A stretch of DNA of 60,863 nt from contig CAIKZO010000061.1 of NCBI GenBank assembly GCA_903832005.1, positions 1 through 60,863 on the forward strand, written 5' to 3'. Source of the DNA: Enhydrobacter aerosaccus. Its GTDB lineage: Bacteria > Pseudomonadota > Alphaproteobacteria > Reyranellales > Reyranellaceae. How positions within the stretch are numbered: position 1 is the first letter of the stretch; the number at the start of each line of letters is the position of its first letter. The translations under genes were made by a program, and so were the position numbers. Positions 26,768 to 35,899 of the stretch are shown here, one piece after another. The notes under the pieces are model-generated. The model was not told where the DNA came from and searched no databases. It saw only the letters and a list, made by a program, of their open reading frames with translations.

Positions 26768-28066
26768 TTAGCCGCCCTTTTTCGGGGTCCGATCGAACAC
26801 GATGGGCTTGGGCTTGCTCAGGCTCTTGCGCAGATGAACGAACAGGCTGCGCACCACCATGCCAACCTGGCCGGCGACGAAGCGCAGCAACACGATCGTG
26901 AAGCGGCCCGGAGACATTTCGCCGCCGCGGATGAAATTGTGGCCGGCGCGCAGGAAGGTGGCGGCGCAGAAGATCACCCACGCGACCGTCAGCAAAAACA
27001 GGTCGAACAACAACGGCCGCAGCGCCGGCGCGAGCAGGCCCGCGAGCAGGCCCGACACGACGCCCACCAGCAGCACCGGCTGATTGAGTGCCATGCAGAG
27101 GTGCAGGAGTGCGGCGAGCTTGGCCGACGGGGCGATGCTGCGGCTCTTCAGGATCTCCGGGAACATTCGCATGCCGACGTGGCGGAAACCGTCCTGCCAG
27201 CGCTGCTGTTGACGCAGCCAGGTCTTCATGTCGGCCGGCAGCTCGCCGGGCACCGGCACGGTCACGAGGAACACCGAACGCCAGCCCTTCACCCAGCCAC
27301 GATAGGTGAGATCGAGATCCTCGGTGACGGTATCGCCCTTCCAGCCGCCGCCCGCCTCGATGGCCTCACGCTGCCAGATCCCGCAGGTGCCGTTGAACGG
27401 CAGCGGATGGCCCGCCCAGTACCGCGTCGCCTGCTCGATGCCGAGATGGGCGTCGAGCGTCACCATCTGCATCTCGGTGAGCGCGTTCTCGTGCGCATTG
27501 AGGAAGTCGAAGCGCGCCTGCACGAAGGCTGTCTTCGGCTCGGCCACGAACACGCGCATGCATCGACGCAGGAAATCGACCGGCGGCACGTAGTCGACGT
27601 CGAAGACGGCGAAGTAGTTGTGCGGCGTCTGCTGCATGGCCTCATGCAACGCGCCGCCCTTGAAGCCGGACCGGTCGGTGCGTTGCAGCGCCACCACGTC
27701 GAAGCCCTGGGCACGCAGTTCGGCCGCCACGGTGCGCGCGAGCTCCGCCGTCGCGTCGGTGCTGTCGTCGAGCAACTGGATATGGAGCTTGTCGCGCGGC
27801 CAGTCGAGCTTGGCCGCCGCCTCGACACCGCGCCGCAACACCGGCCCTTCATTGAAGGACGGGATCTGGACGACGACGTGCGGCAGCTCGGAATCAGGCG
27901 GCAGCGGCGTGTCGAGCAGCTCCTCCTCGCGCGCCAGCCCTTGGGCCCGCAGGCGGTGATTGAGCACGACCATGTAAAGCAGGCTGCCGATGAACGCGGC
28001 CAGCAGCGCGCAGCAGACCACGAACACGATCGACAGGATGAGCGCCAGGGTGGCGATAAGGACCAT
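26768..28066 (-). CDS. Processive family 2 glycosyltransferase, copy 1
   Basis: 432 residues. An N-terminal membrane helix pair (about 5-35) is followed by the GT-A domain with DD at 100-101, DVD at 156-158, TED at 248-250 and QQQRW at 286-290, the complete D,D,D,Q(Q/R)xRW set of processive synthases of the cellulose, glucomannan and hyaluronan type. Three or four C-terminal helices follow. The tail FDRTPKKGG is shared with the downstream partner and with CslA-like enzymes. The product is probably a beta-linked glycan or glycolipid sugar; the sugar is unknown. It starts 2 bases after the other GT2 gene ends. Confidence 0.87.
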   Translation of the reverse strand: MVLIATLALILSIVFVVCCALLAAFIGSLLYMVVLNHRLRAQGLAREEELLDTPLPPDSELPHVVVQIPSFNEGPVLRRGVEAAAKLDWPRDKLHIQLLDDSTDATAELARTVAAELRAQGFDVVALQRTDRSGFKGGALHEAMQQTPHNYFAVFDVDYVPPVDFLRRCMRVFVAEPKTAFVQARFDFLNAHENALTEMQMVTLDAHLGIEQATRYWAGHPLPFNGTCGIWQREAIEAGGGWKGDTVTEDLDLTYRGWVKGWRSVFLVTVPVPGELPADMKTWLRQQQRWQDGFRHVGMRMFPEILKSRSIAPSAKLAALLHLCMALNQPVLLVGVVSGLLAGLLAPALRPLLFDLFLLTVAWVIFCAATFLRAGHNFIRGGEMSPGRFTIVLLRFVAGQVGMVVRSLFVHLRKSLSKPKPIVFDRTPKKGG

Positions 28067-28068
28067 CG

Positions 28069-29313
28069 TCAGCCTCCCGTCTTCGGCGTACGGGTGAATT
28101 CGGTCTTCTTGCCGAAGCCCGCACTCACGATCGCCCCGGCATTTGCCGCGGCGAGATAGGCGATCACGCCCGGCACGCTAAGCGCCGTCGCCAGGTAACG
28201 GCCGAAGCCGCCACGCTTCAGACGGCGATAGGCGCCCCAGGTCGTGCCGAACAGGATGACGAGCGCCGAGACGAACCATACCCACAACAGGAAGCCGAAG
28301 AAGGTCGGCAGCCCGCCATGGCCGATCGCCGACGCGACCAGGCCGACGACGCCCAACACCAGCACCGGGAAGATGAGTTGCTGCCCCAGCGCCACCGTCG
28401 TCGTGAACTTCGCCTCGCCGGACAGGTCGGACTTCAGGACCGGCAGCAACAGCTTGCGGCTGACCTGCATGAAGCCCTTGGACCAGCGGCTCTGCTGGAC
28501 GCGGAAATCGTCGAGGTTCTGCGGCAGCTCGCCCACGACGTGCGGTTCCATCAGGAACACGCCGCCCCAGCCTTTGAGATAGGTGCGCAGCACGAGATCG
28601 AGGTCTTCGGACAGCGTGTCGTGCGACCAGCCGCCCGCCTCCTCGACCGCTGCCCGGCGCCAGATGCCGCCGGTGCCGTTGAACTGGAACGGCACGCCGC
28701 GCCGCGCGCGAACATCCTGCTCCACGGCAAAATGCGCGTCCTGCATCAGGCGCTGCGTGCGGGTCAGCGCATTGTACTCGCCGTTGCCCCACTCGATGCG
28801 CGTCTGCACGAAGGCCGCCTTCGGATTGGCGAGCATCGCGGGCATCGCGCGCCGAAGCCAATCCGGCGGCGGCACGAAATCGGCATCGAACACCGCCACA
28901 TATGGCGCATCGTCGAGCGCCATGCCGGCCGCCAGCGCCCCCGCCTTGAAGCCGGTACGGTCGGAGCGGCGCACATGATCGACCTGGATCCCGTCCTTGC
29001 GCAGGCGGGCAACGGCATGGACGGCGATATCGGACGTGAGGTCAGTGCTGTCGTCGAGCAGCTGGATCTTGAGACGGTCGCGTGGCCAGTCGAGCAGGCC
29101 CGCGCTCGCCAATGCCCGTTCGACGACCGTCGGCTCGTTGTAGACCGGGAGCTGCACCAGAACGCGTGGCAGGTCGTCGGGCAAGGCGTCCGGCTCAGCC
29201 GCGGCGGCCGGAAGCTCGGACAGCCAATAGAGCAGGTAGAAATAATAACCGGCGATCGCGAACTGCAGCACGAAGCAGAGCAGCACGACCAGGTCGATGA
29301 GCGAAAGCAACAC
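28069..29313 (-). CDS. Processive family 2 glycosyltransferase, copy 2
   Basis: 414 residues with the same architecture as copy 1: N-terminal helix (about 5-28), DD at 87-88, DAD at 143-145, SED at 235-237, QQSRW at 273-277, then C-terminal helices and the tail FTRTPKTGG. The two copies differ throughout, so they are old paralogues and may act in sequence or as a heterodimer. The gene follows the DevA-like ATPase gene by 11 bases, so it is in one run with the exporter genes. Confidence 0.87.
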   Translation of the reverse strand: MLLSLIDLVVLLCFVLQFAIAGYYFYLLYWLSELPAAAAEPDALPDDLPRVLVQLPVYNEPTVVERALASAGLLDWPRDRLKIQLLDDSTDLTSDIAVHAVARLRKDGIQVDHVRRSDRTGFKAGALAAGMALDDAPYVAVFDADFVPPPDWLRRAMPAMLANPKAAFVQTRIEWGNGEYNALTRTQRLMQDAHFAVEQDVRARRGVPFQFNGTGGIWRRAAVEEAGGWSHDTLSEDLDLVLRTYLKGWGGVFLMEPHVVGELPQNLDDFRVQQSRWSKGFMQVSRKLLLPVLKSDLSGEAKFTTTVALGQQLIFPVLVLGVVGLVASAIGHGGLPTFFGFLLWVWFVSALVILFGTTWGAYRRLKRGGFGRYLATALSVPGVIAYLAAANAGAIVSAGFGKKTEFTRTPKTGG

Positions 29314-29324
29314 GATACCGACGC

Positions 29325-30041
29325 TCAGTGATAGTGGATCGGGACTTCGAAGCAGCGGCCGTCCTCGATATGCAGACGGCGGGTCGCCACGTCGAAGATG
29401 CGTTCGTCATGCGTCGAGAGCACCACCGCGCATTTGGCGCGCATGGTGAGATCCTTCAGCTGATCGACCACCAGCCGGCCCGAAACACGGTCGAGTGCGG
29501 ACGTCGGCTCGTCGGCGATGATCAGGTCGGGCAAGCCGATCATCACGCGGGCGATGGCGACGCGCTGCTGCTGGCCGCCCGACAGCTCGTCGGGCCAGGC
29601 ATCCGCCTTGTCGCCCAGTCCCAGCAGGCCGAGCAGATGACGCGCCCGCGGCTCGTCCCACTCGGGATCGGCGAGCGGTGTCGTCGCCACACCGGCGATG
29701 ACGTTCTGAAGAGCCGTCAACGACGACAGCAGGTTGCGCTTCTGGAACAGGAATCGCACGCGATTGCGCAGGCCGTCGAGCGTGGCGCCGGTCAGGTTGC
29801 CGAGATCGGTCCCGAGCAGGCGCAACTTGCCCTCGGACGGCCGCCGCATCGTGCCGAGGATCGTCAGCAGGGTCGTCTTGCCCGATCCCGACGGGCCGGT
29901 GACGATCACCAGCTCGCCCTCGCGGACGTGCATGTTGATGTCGTACAGCACGTCGACGCGCTGCGGGCCCTCGCCGTAGTGGTGATGGATGTCGACCGCC
30001 TCGACGACGGGCGGCCCCAGGGCATTGCTATCGGTCGCCAT
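29325..30041 (-). CDS. ABC transporter ATPase, DevA/LolD/MacB type
   Basis: 238 residues with Walker [10 protein letters not shown] (about 45-53), signature [14 protein letters not shown], Walker [14 protein letters not shown] and the [10 protein letters not shown] switch region. This short ATPase type pairs with MacB/LolC-like FtsX-domain permeases that transport across the periplasm by mechanotransmission rather than through their own helices. The DevC-like permease gene is 3 bases upstream, and the membrane fusion gene precedes that, giving the DevB-DevC-DevA order. Confidence 0.9.
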   Translation of the reverse strand: MATDSNALGPPVVEAVDIHHHYGEGPQRVDVLYDINMHVREGELVIVTGPSGSGKTTLLTILGTMRRPSEGKLRLLGTDLGNLTGATLDGLRNRVRFLFQKRNLLSSLTALQNVIAGVATTPLADPEWDEPRARHLLGLLGLGDKADAWPDELSGGQQQRVAIARVMIGLPDLIIADEPTSALDRVSGRLVVDQLKDLTMRAKCAVVLSTHDERIFDVATRRLHIEDGRCFEVPIHYH

Positions 30042-30044
30042 GGC

Positions 30045-31313
30045 TCACTCGAACAACATGATCGGATCGACCTTCCACAGTCGCCGGATGGCGAACAGGC
30101 TCGACACGGTCGTCATGATCAGCGACGACGTCAGCGCCACCGCCATTTCCCGCAGCCCCATGGTCATGCCGAGATGGATGGCGGCCTCGGCGGCGCCATA
30201 GAAGACCCGCGCCAGGACGAAGGCGACGAGGAACGCCGGCGTGATGATCGCCGCGCCGATCTGGCCGATCATGCAGAGGAAGAACCACCAGTCGTAGCCC
30301 AGACTCTTCAGGATCGCGTATTCGGGCATGTAGAAGCGGATGATCTGGTATTGCGCGTAGTAGATGAACACCATGCCGATCATCAGGCCCATGATGAAGC
30401 CGAGATCGGTGATGTAGCCGACCGGCGTCTCGCGCGACCAGTATCCCTTTTCGCGGCTCTCGAACTCGTCGATCGTGATGACTTCGGCACGGCCGTTGAG
30501 CGATTTGTTGAGCTGGTTACGCACCGTATCGGGGTCGGCATCGGGCGCCAGCCGCACGCCGATGAAGGCCGGCCGCTCCAGGTACCAGTTGCCCAGCACC
30601 TCGGCCATCGTCTCCTCGGACATGATGACGTTGCCGTCGTTCACGACATTCGGTCCGATGGAGACGGTGCCGACGACGAACAGCTCACGCAGCAACTGGC
30701 GATAGTCCGGCGGCCCCAGCACGGGCACCTCCTCGCCCTTGTCGGCGACCTCGGCGAGGTCTCCGAAGTAGGGCCGCGAATCGCGATCGAAGACGATGCG
30801 CCGCGTGACACGGAGCTTGTAGAGATTCTCTTTCAGGCCGGGGACTTCGATCGCCGGTCGCTCGACGTCGATGGCATACCAGGCGAGCTGGCGCGGCGAC
30901 TTCATGCCGGCATGGTTGAGCGACATGATGTCGAACCATAGCGGCGACGTGCTCGCCACCGCCGGATTGGCCTCCACGATGTCGCGCATCGCAATCGGCA
31001 CGTTGGCGTGGAGTTGCAGCGACTTGAAGCCGGCTGAAACCAGCACGAGGTCGGCCTTCACGGCGCGGTGGATGCGGATCGACGAGAAATAGACCGCCCG
31101 TTCGATGCCGAGCTGCGCGAAGATGACCAGCAGGCTGGCGGTAACGCCGGCAAGCGACAGCAGCGTGCTCGTCCGCTGCCGGCGGAGCTGTTGGGCCCCC
31201 AGCGGCATCGCCGCCGCCGTTTTGGCCGCGGCGGCCAGGCGTGACAGGAAACCGAACCGCGGCAGCCACCGCCTCGGATTTGCCGACGGCAAGCCGGGCA
31301 GCGTGAAAACCAT
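30045..31313 (-). CDS. ABC transporter permease, DevC family
   Basis: 422 residues. After a helix near 55-75 (TSTLLSLAGVTASLLVIFAQL) comes a large periplasmic domain (about 80-270), then three helices typical of FtsX/MacB-type permeases. The text AQLGIERAVYFSSI and the MSLNHAG and ERPAIEVPG segments match DevC, the permease of the cyanobacterial heterocyst glycolipid exporter. The ATG shares its last-stop base with the membrane fusion gene (TAATG). A start at residue 36 (MPLGAQQL) is also possible, because the first 35 residues look weakly constrained. Confidence 0.85.
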   Translation of the reverse strand: MVFTLPGLPSANPRRWLPRFGFLSRLAAAAKTAAAMPLGAQQLRRQRTSTLLSLAGVTASLLVIFAQLGIERAVYFSSIRIHRAVKADLVLVSAGFKSLQLHANVPIAMRDIVEANPAVASTSPLWFDIMSLNHAGMKSPRQLAWYAIDVERPAIEVPGLKENLYKLRVTRRIVFDRDSRPYFGDLAEVADKGEEVPVLGPPDYRQLLRELFVVGTVSIGPNVVNDGNVIMSEETMAEVLGNWYLERPAFIGVRLAPDADPDTVRNQLNKSLNGRAEVITIDEFESREKGYWSRETPVGYITDLGFIMGLMIGMVFIYYAQYQIIRFYMPEYAILKSLGYDWWFFLCMIGQIGAAIITPAFLVAFVLARVFYGAAEAAIHLGMTMGLREMAVALTSSLIMTTVSSLFAIRRLWKVDPIMLFE

Positions 31314-32311
31314 TAGAGGAAAGTGACGCGCGTCTCGCGTCCCAGCACTTGCGGCATGCTGGCGGAATCATCGAGTTCGATCTCGACCTGCACGACGCGG
31401 CCGTCGGTGGACGACCCTCCGTCGGGTTCCACGCGCTGCATGCGCTTCACGGTGGGAGCCACGCGCGCGATCTTGCCCTTGTAGACCGTCGCGCTGCCGC
31501 GGAAGGTGATCTCGACCTTGCCGCCGACGGCCAAGCGGTTGAGATGCACTTCATCGACGTCGGCAAAGACGCGCATCTGGCTCATATCGACGATCTTGAC
31601 GATGCCGCCTGCCGCAACCCGCTCGCCCTGCCGCGTATGGATCTGGACGATGAGACCGTCCAAGGGGGAGCGGACCAGCGCGGTTTCCCGCATCGTCCGG
31701 GCATTGTCGAGCTTGGCTTGGGTGATGGCGATATCGGTCTCGTTCTGCGCGATATCGGTGGCCAGCGACTCTTTCATGACGCGGAGCTTCGCCTCTTCGC
31801 GCGCGATGTCCTGCTGGGAAATATTCAGTTCGAGCTGCTTCACGTCGGGCTGCTTGCCGGAGCGTTGGAGTTCGAGGGTCTTGAGCTTGAGTTCCTCCGC
31901 CTTGCCCTTGACCACCACTTCCTGCTGGGCGATCTCGGCCGTACGGTACCCCGACACCATCGCCTCACGCTGGCGCTTGGCCTTCTCGAGCTCGGCCTCG
32001 GTCGTGCGCACGTCGACATCCGCTGTCGGATAGTTGGACAGGACCGCAATGATGTCGTTGCGCTTGACCTTCTGCCCTTCCTGGGCCCGCAACTCGCTCA
32101 GAACCGCGCCACCGGTCGGATTGCCCGCCAATACTGCTGTTCCCGCCGGCGCGTCGGTATACCCGCGCGAAATGAGCGGGCCGTTGGGCGTGATGGCGTC
32201 CTGCGCGCTACTGGTCTGGCGGCTGGGCGCAATCCACAGGCCAAGCACCGCGACCACGAACAGGATCGCTATGCCAGTTGCACCCCATCTGAATTTTTGC
32301 GCACGCGCCAT
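31313..32311 (-). CDS. HlyD/DevB-type periplasmic membrane fusion protein
   Basis: 332 residues: a short cytoplasmic start, one membrane helix (about 12-27), a split biotinyl-lipoyl-like domain (GGAVLSELRAQEGQKV; DGLIVQIHTRQGERV), a central coiled coil of about 110 residues (95-205) rich in K, E and Q, and a beta-barrel ending in TRVTFL. This is the adaptor that links the DevC/DevA pump to an outer membrane channel of TolC type. No TolC gene is present here, so the channel must be encoded elsewhere. Confidence 0.88.
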   Translation of the reverse strand: MARAQKFRWGATGIAILFVVAVLGLWIAPSRQTSSAQDAITPNGPLISRGYTDAPAGTAVLAGNPTGGAVLSELRAQEGQKVKRNDIIAVLSNYPTADVDVRTTEAELEKAKRQREAMVSGYRTAEIAQQEVVVKGKAEELKLKTLELQRSGKQPDVKQLELNISQQDIAREEAKLRVMKESLATDIAQNETDIAITQAKLDNARTMRETALVRSPLDGLIVQIHTRQGERVAAGGIVKIVDMSQMRVFADVDEVHLNRLAVGGKVEITFRGSATVYKGKIARVAPTVKRMQRVEPDGGSSTDGRVVQVEIELDDSASMPQVLGRETRVTFL

Positions 32312-32350
32312 GCCGAATAGTTTCCCAAACCCCGCCAGACCGTACCAGCG

Positions 32351-33514
32351 CTAGAACGTCGTCGTCGGTGTGTACGAGCCCTTGGCAATGCCCACGATCG
32401 AGAATGTACGATAAATAGCGGTCAGAATCTTATTGTACTCGTAAAGTGGCGCATTCGTGACAAAGACGACGTCCCGGGCCTGAATACCGAACTGCTGGGC
32501 CACAAAGATAGAGACCGGCTGGTTCAGGTCCAGTCGGAAAACTCTCCCGCGGGCAGCGGGATTCGTCTCCAGATCACCCATCCGGAAGACAAAAACGCCC
32601 GTTTTATTGGCTCGTTCGTCGGACAGTCCCCCCACCGTGCCCAGCGCCTCGAGGAGGGTCATGTTGGTCTTGGTCAGGTCGACGTTACCCGACTTTAAGA
32701 CCGCGCCCAGGACGGTGAAAACGCGGGAATTGGGACGAACGACGATTTCGTCCCCCTTCTGAACGCCGATATCCCGGCCAGCCAGCAGATCCGAATACTG
32801 CGTTCGCAGGATAACCTGCCCGTTACGGCGCACGACGACCTCGAGCTGGGCGGCGGCCTTTTCGTTCGTCGGGCCACCCACGCGATTGATGGCGTCGACG
32901 ACGGACCGCGTGCCTTCGAGGATGGAAAGACGGCCCGGCTGCTTGACGTCCCCCGACACCATGATCGTGTTGGAGCGGTCGGCAACGTATTCGATGATGA
33001 CCTGAGGGTCCTGTGCCTTGCCGTTCGCCGTCAATTGGCTGGCGATTTTCTGCTCGATGCCCGTGAGATCGAGGCCGGCCACCGCGACTGTCCCCAGGTA
33101 GGGAATGTCGATGGTACCGCTGTCGGTGACGCGCTGATTGCCGAGGTCGGCGCCCGGCTTCTGGATCGTCGGAAAGACGCTGCCGTCATAGGGCTCGAAG
33201 ATGCGCACCTTGAGGACATCCCCAGGCGCCACGGCGACACGACCGCTGGGGGGCGCCACCGTCTCCGACACGGGCAGATCCGCGCTTGCGGCCGGTCGAT
33301 AGGCCACGACGGTCGTCGGCGTAAGATCGATGACGTCGAACGGCAACGCCTCGGTGCTGCGCGAGCTGGCGTCGTTCATCCAAGGCCCGTCGCCTGAAAT
33401 AGCCTGGCAACCGGCAACGATACCCAGTCCAAGGACAATGGCAGTAGGTCGCGCGGCAGCGCGCAGCCAGCTCCAAATTGTCAAATTCACATCTCCGTCC
33501 GGAACGGTCGACAT
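32351..33514 (-). CDS. Wza-like polysaccharide export lipoprotein
   Basis: 387 residues from the ATG at 33514; an earlier ATG at 33565 would add 17 residues with a poor ribosome site. A hydrophobic segment ends in the lipobox LGIVAGC, so it is a predicted outer membrane lipoprotein. The Poly_export domain (VAPGDVLKVRIFEPYDG, IDIPYLGTVAVAGL) is followed by SLBB-type repeats (TIMVSGDVKQPGRL; RVFTVLGAVLKSGNVDL). It forms the octameric channel for capsule or exopolysaccharide export and is likely the outlet for the KpsMT-type exporter below. Confidence 0.88.
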   Translation of the reverse strand: MSTVPDGDVNLTIWSWLRAAARPTAIVLGLGIVAGCQAISGDGPWMNDASSRSTEALPFDVIDLTPTTVVAYRPAASADLPVSETVAPPSGRVAVAPGDVLKVRIFEPYDGSVFPTIQKPGADLGNQRVTDSGTIDIPYLGTVAVAGLDLTGIEQKIASQLTANGKAQDPQVIIEYVADRSNTIMVSGDVKQPGRLSILEGTRSVVDAINRVGGPTNEKAAAQLEVVVRRNGQVILRTQYSDLLAGRDIGVQKGDEIVVRPNSRVFTVLGAVLKSGNVDLTKTNMTLLEALGTVGGLSDERANKTGVFVFRMGDLETNPAARGRVFRLDLNQPVSIFVAQQFGIQARDVVFVTNAPLYEYNKILTAIYRTFSIVGIAKGSYTPTTTF

Positions 33515-33568
33515 AGGTGGCCGTCCCGCGTCCCTTGGTCTTCGCTCAGCTTTACCAGTAATCACTAA

Positions 33569-35110
33569 TTACCCTGTCGCACTGCGCACGTGCAAGCTCT
33601 CGACAGGGGGCATCGGCTCACTGGATTGAAGCCGCAAGGTGGCGTCCTCGAGCGAATCGGCCACATCCAGGAGCCGGGAAAAGCCGCTCACCAGCAAGCA
33701 ATCCGCCGCAGGACCGTTGAAGCGGCAGAAAACGACCCTGGCCTGCGTCTCCTGGGCCCGATGCAGGATGCCCGCAAGCGCGCGAACGCCGGCTGCCCCC
33801 ATGTAGGTGACGTCGCCGCCGTCCACGATCAGGCGCGTGCCCGGCCTTATGTCGGTGAGGATCGTCTGCTCGATTGCCTGCGCCGTCGTCGAATCGACGC
33901 AATCCGGCAGCTTCACGATTTCGATATCTCCCGACGTGCTCATCCCGCTCTTTACGGGGGTCTCGGGCACCTCATCCCCACTCGTGCGCCATTGGCCGCC
34001 GAGATCGGTGCCGCGCCAGATGATTGCGCGGCCACCGAGCGCACTCGCCATCAACGGAACGGCAAGCGCCTCGCGCACCAGCGCCGCCGCCGCCGCACGC
34101 CATCCGAAGGTCAATCCGTGGCTCGACATGAACATCTTTTCCGCCGCGAGCCAGAGGATCGTGTGGGCCGCGACGCCGGCCGCGACGATGCTCGGGCTCA
34201 CGCCCAGCACAAGCGCTCCCGCAACACCGGCCGCGCCCGCAGCGAGCCAGCCGACAAGTGGCTCCCACAGGACCAGCGGCCATACCGGCAGATGCATACG
34301 GGTGCGCGCCCAGCGAACCTGGCGGCGCCATACCGCCGACCAGTCGCGCTCGCCGAGCGGCAGGCGCACCATGAAGTCGCCCAACGTCGTCTTGAGTCCC
34401 GCCTCCCGCACCGAGCGGGTGACCGAATAATCGTCGGCAATCCAGCGGTTGAAGCCACGCCAGTTGCCGATCCGCTGCAGCGCCTCGCGCGTCAGCAGCG
34501 TGACGCCGCCCGACGCCACGGTGACGCCGATCCGATCGGCGGCGAACAGGTAGCGCCCCTGGTGGCCGTCGATATAGGCACGCTCGAGTTCGGCGGCGAA
34601 ATTGCCCGGCGCCTCGCCTGCCTTCAACGCAAGCACCAGGCCGACCCGATCCGACAGCGGCAGGGCCGCGCGACGCAGGTTCTCCGCATCGAGCAGGATG
34701 CCCGCGTCGCACAACGCCACGAACGGCCGGCTGGCGGCTTCGAGGCCCTTGCGCACGTTGTTCATCTTGGGATTGAAGGTCGTGTCGCGGCCCACGAGGA
34801 TCGGCGCATCGGGCCACAGGGCGCGCACCGGCGCCACGGCGCCGTCGTCGTCCGTCGCGACGCAGATCAGGATCTCAGCGCCCGCATCGGCGAGCGTCTT
34901 CAAGGCCTGGATGTAGGCGACGGTCACATCGTCTGCGCCACTCACCGGCGCGACGATCGAAAAATCAGAAGGCGCGCGACTGACCGCGTCGAGTTTGTCG
35001 GGGGCAGGCGGCGCACGGCGCTGGCTTCCCACCACGGCGGTCGCCCAGTGCAGCGCGGTGCTTGCTCCCCACCAGCCGAGCCCAACCCACGCCAGGGCGC
35101 CCGACGCCAT
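33569..35110 (-). CDS. GT21-like glycosyltransferase fused to a STAS domain
   Basis: 513 residues. Residues 50-270 show the ceramide-glucosyltransferase/HpnI-like GT21 pattern: VAPVSGADD, NPKMNN at 113-118, CDAG with D135, the DD pair at 226-227 and RRQVRWART at 262-270. Membrane helices follow at about 280-360. From about 395 to 500 there is a STAS (anti-sigma antagonist-like) domain (DIEIVKLPDCVDS, TRLIVDGGDVTYMGAAG, ARVVFC). The usual phosphorylatable DSSG loop reads GAAG. A methionine at residue 390 (33943) could restart translation, but no stop separates the domains, so the fusion is read directly from the sequence. Confidence 0.82.
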   Translation of the reverse strand: MASGALAWVGLGWWGASTALHWATAVVGSQRRAPPAPDKLDAVSRAPSDFSIVAPVSGADDVTVAYIQALKTLADAGAEILICVATDDDGAVAPVRALWPDAPILVGRDTTFNPKMNNVRKGLEAASRPFVALCDAGILLDAENLRRAALPLSDRVGLVLALKAGEAPGNFAAELERAYIDGHQGRYLFAADRIGVTVASGGVTLLTREALQRIGNWRGFNRWIADDYSVTRSVREAGLKTTLGDFMVRLPLGERDWSAVWRRQVRWARTRMHLPVWPLVLWEPLVGWLAAGAAGVAGALVLGVSPSIVAAGVAAHTILWLAAEKMFMSSHGLTFGWRAAAAALVREALAVPLMASALGGRAIIWRGTDLGGQWRTSGDEVPETPVKSGMSTSGDIEIVKLPDCVDSTTAQAIEQTILTDIRPGTRLIVDGGDVTYMGAAGVRALAGILHRAQETQARVVFCRFNGPAADCLLVSGFSRLLDVADSLEDATLRLQSSEPMPPVESLHVRSATG

Positions 35111-35116
35111 TGCCGG

Positions 35117-35899
35117 TTACTCGCTGGCCGAAAAGCGGTGGATATCGTCTTTTTCCACCAGCAGGGCCCGGTGATAGTTGCGGATCACGGTGCTGGGATC
35201 GCCCTGCTCGCGAATACGGCCTTCCTCGATCCAGATGGCGCGCGTGCACAGCCGGCGCACCTCCGCCATCGAGTGCGAGACGAAGAGCAATGTGCCGGTC
35301 TTGCGGAAGCTATCGATCCAGTCGAGGCACTTGCGCTGGAACGCGGCGTCGCCGACCGCCAGCGCCTCGTCGACGACGAGGATCTCGGCCTCGACGTGGG
35401 CGCAGATCGAGAAGGCAAGACGCGTGCGCATGCCCATCGAATAGTGCTTCACCGGCTGGTCCATGTAGTCGCCGATGCCGGCGAACTCGGAGATCGATTC
35501 GAACTTGCGCAGCACCTCGGAGCGCTTGAGGCCGAGGACCGCGCCGCCGATCATCACGTTCTCGCGGCCCGACAGCTCGAGATCGAAGGTCGAGCCCAGC
35601 GCCAGCACCGGCGCAATGCGTCCGGTCACGCGCAGTTCGCCATGGGTCGGCAGCGTCATGCCGCAGATCACCTGCAGTAGCGTGGACTTGCCGCAGCCGT
35701 TGCGTCCCAGGATGCCGATGCTCTCGCCGCGCTTGACCTCGATGTCGATGTCACGCAGCACCCAGAAGGGCTTGAAGAACGACTTCCACCAGCCGAATAG
35801 CACTTGCTTCAGCCAGTCGTTGCGACGGGCATAGAGCTGGTAGGCCTTGCCGAGATTTTTGGTCCTGACGACGATGTCAGATGACGTCGACGATGACAT
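35117..35899 (-). CDS. ABC-2 polysaccharide exporter ATPase (KpsT/Wzt/TagH type)
   Basis: 260 residues from the ATG at 35899, overlapping the permease 3' end by 23 bases; a TTG at 35929 is an alternative start. Walker A GRNGCGKSTL, the HYSMGMRTRLAFSI variant signature typical of KpsT/Wzt/RfbE ATPases, Walker B ILVVDEALAVGD and the FVSHSM histidine are visible. The protein ends after the ATPase domain, without the carbohydrate-binding extension of Wzt. With the permease it exports a lipid-linked glycan across the inner membrane. Confidence 0.9.
   Translation of the reverse strand: MSSSTSSDIVVRTKNLGKAYQLYARRNDWLKQVLFGWWKSFFKPFWVLRDIDIEVKRGESIGILGRNGCGKSTLLQVICGMTLPTHGELRVTGRIAPVLALGSTFDLELSGRENVMIGGAVLGLKRSEVLRKFESISEFAGIGDYMDQPVKHYSMGMRTRLAFSICAHVEAEILVVDEALAVGDAAFQRKCLDWIDSFRKTGTLLFVSHSMAEVRRLCTRAIWIEEGRIREQGDPSTVIRNYHRALLVEKDDIHRFSASE

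Noticed and set aside
33590..35680. A 696-codon open frame on the plus strand opposite the GT21-STAS and KpsT-type genes, and similar long plus or minus frames opposite uvrA, fabI-aroC, phnA-phnW and gyrA
   Set aside because: They are rich in R, A, H, G and D, show no domain, and lie antisense to genes with clear motifs. They are by-products of high GC content.
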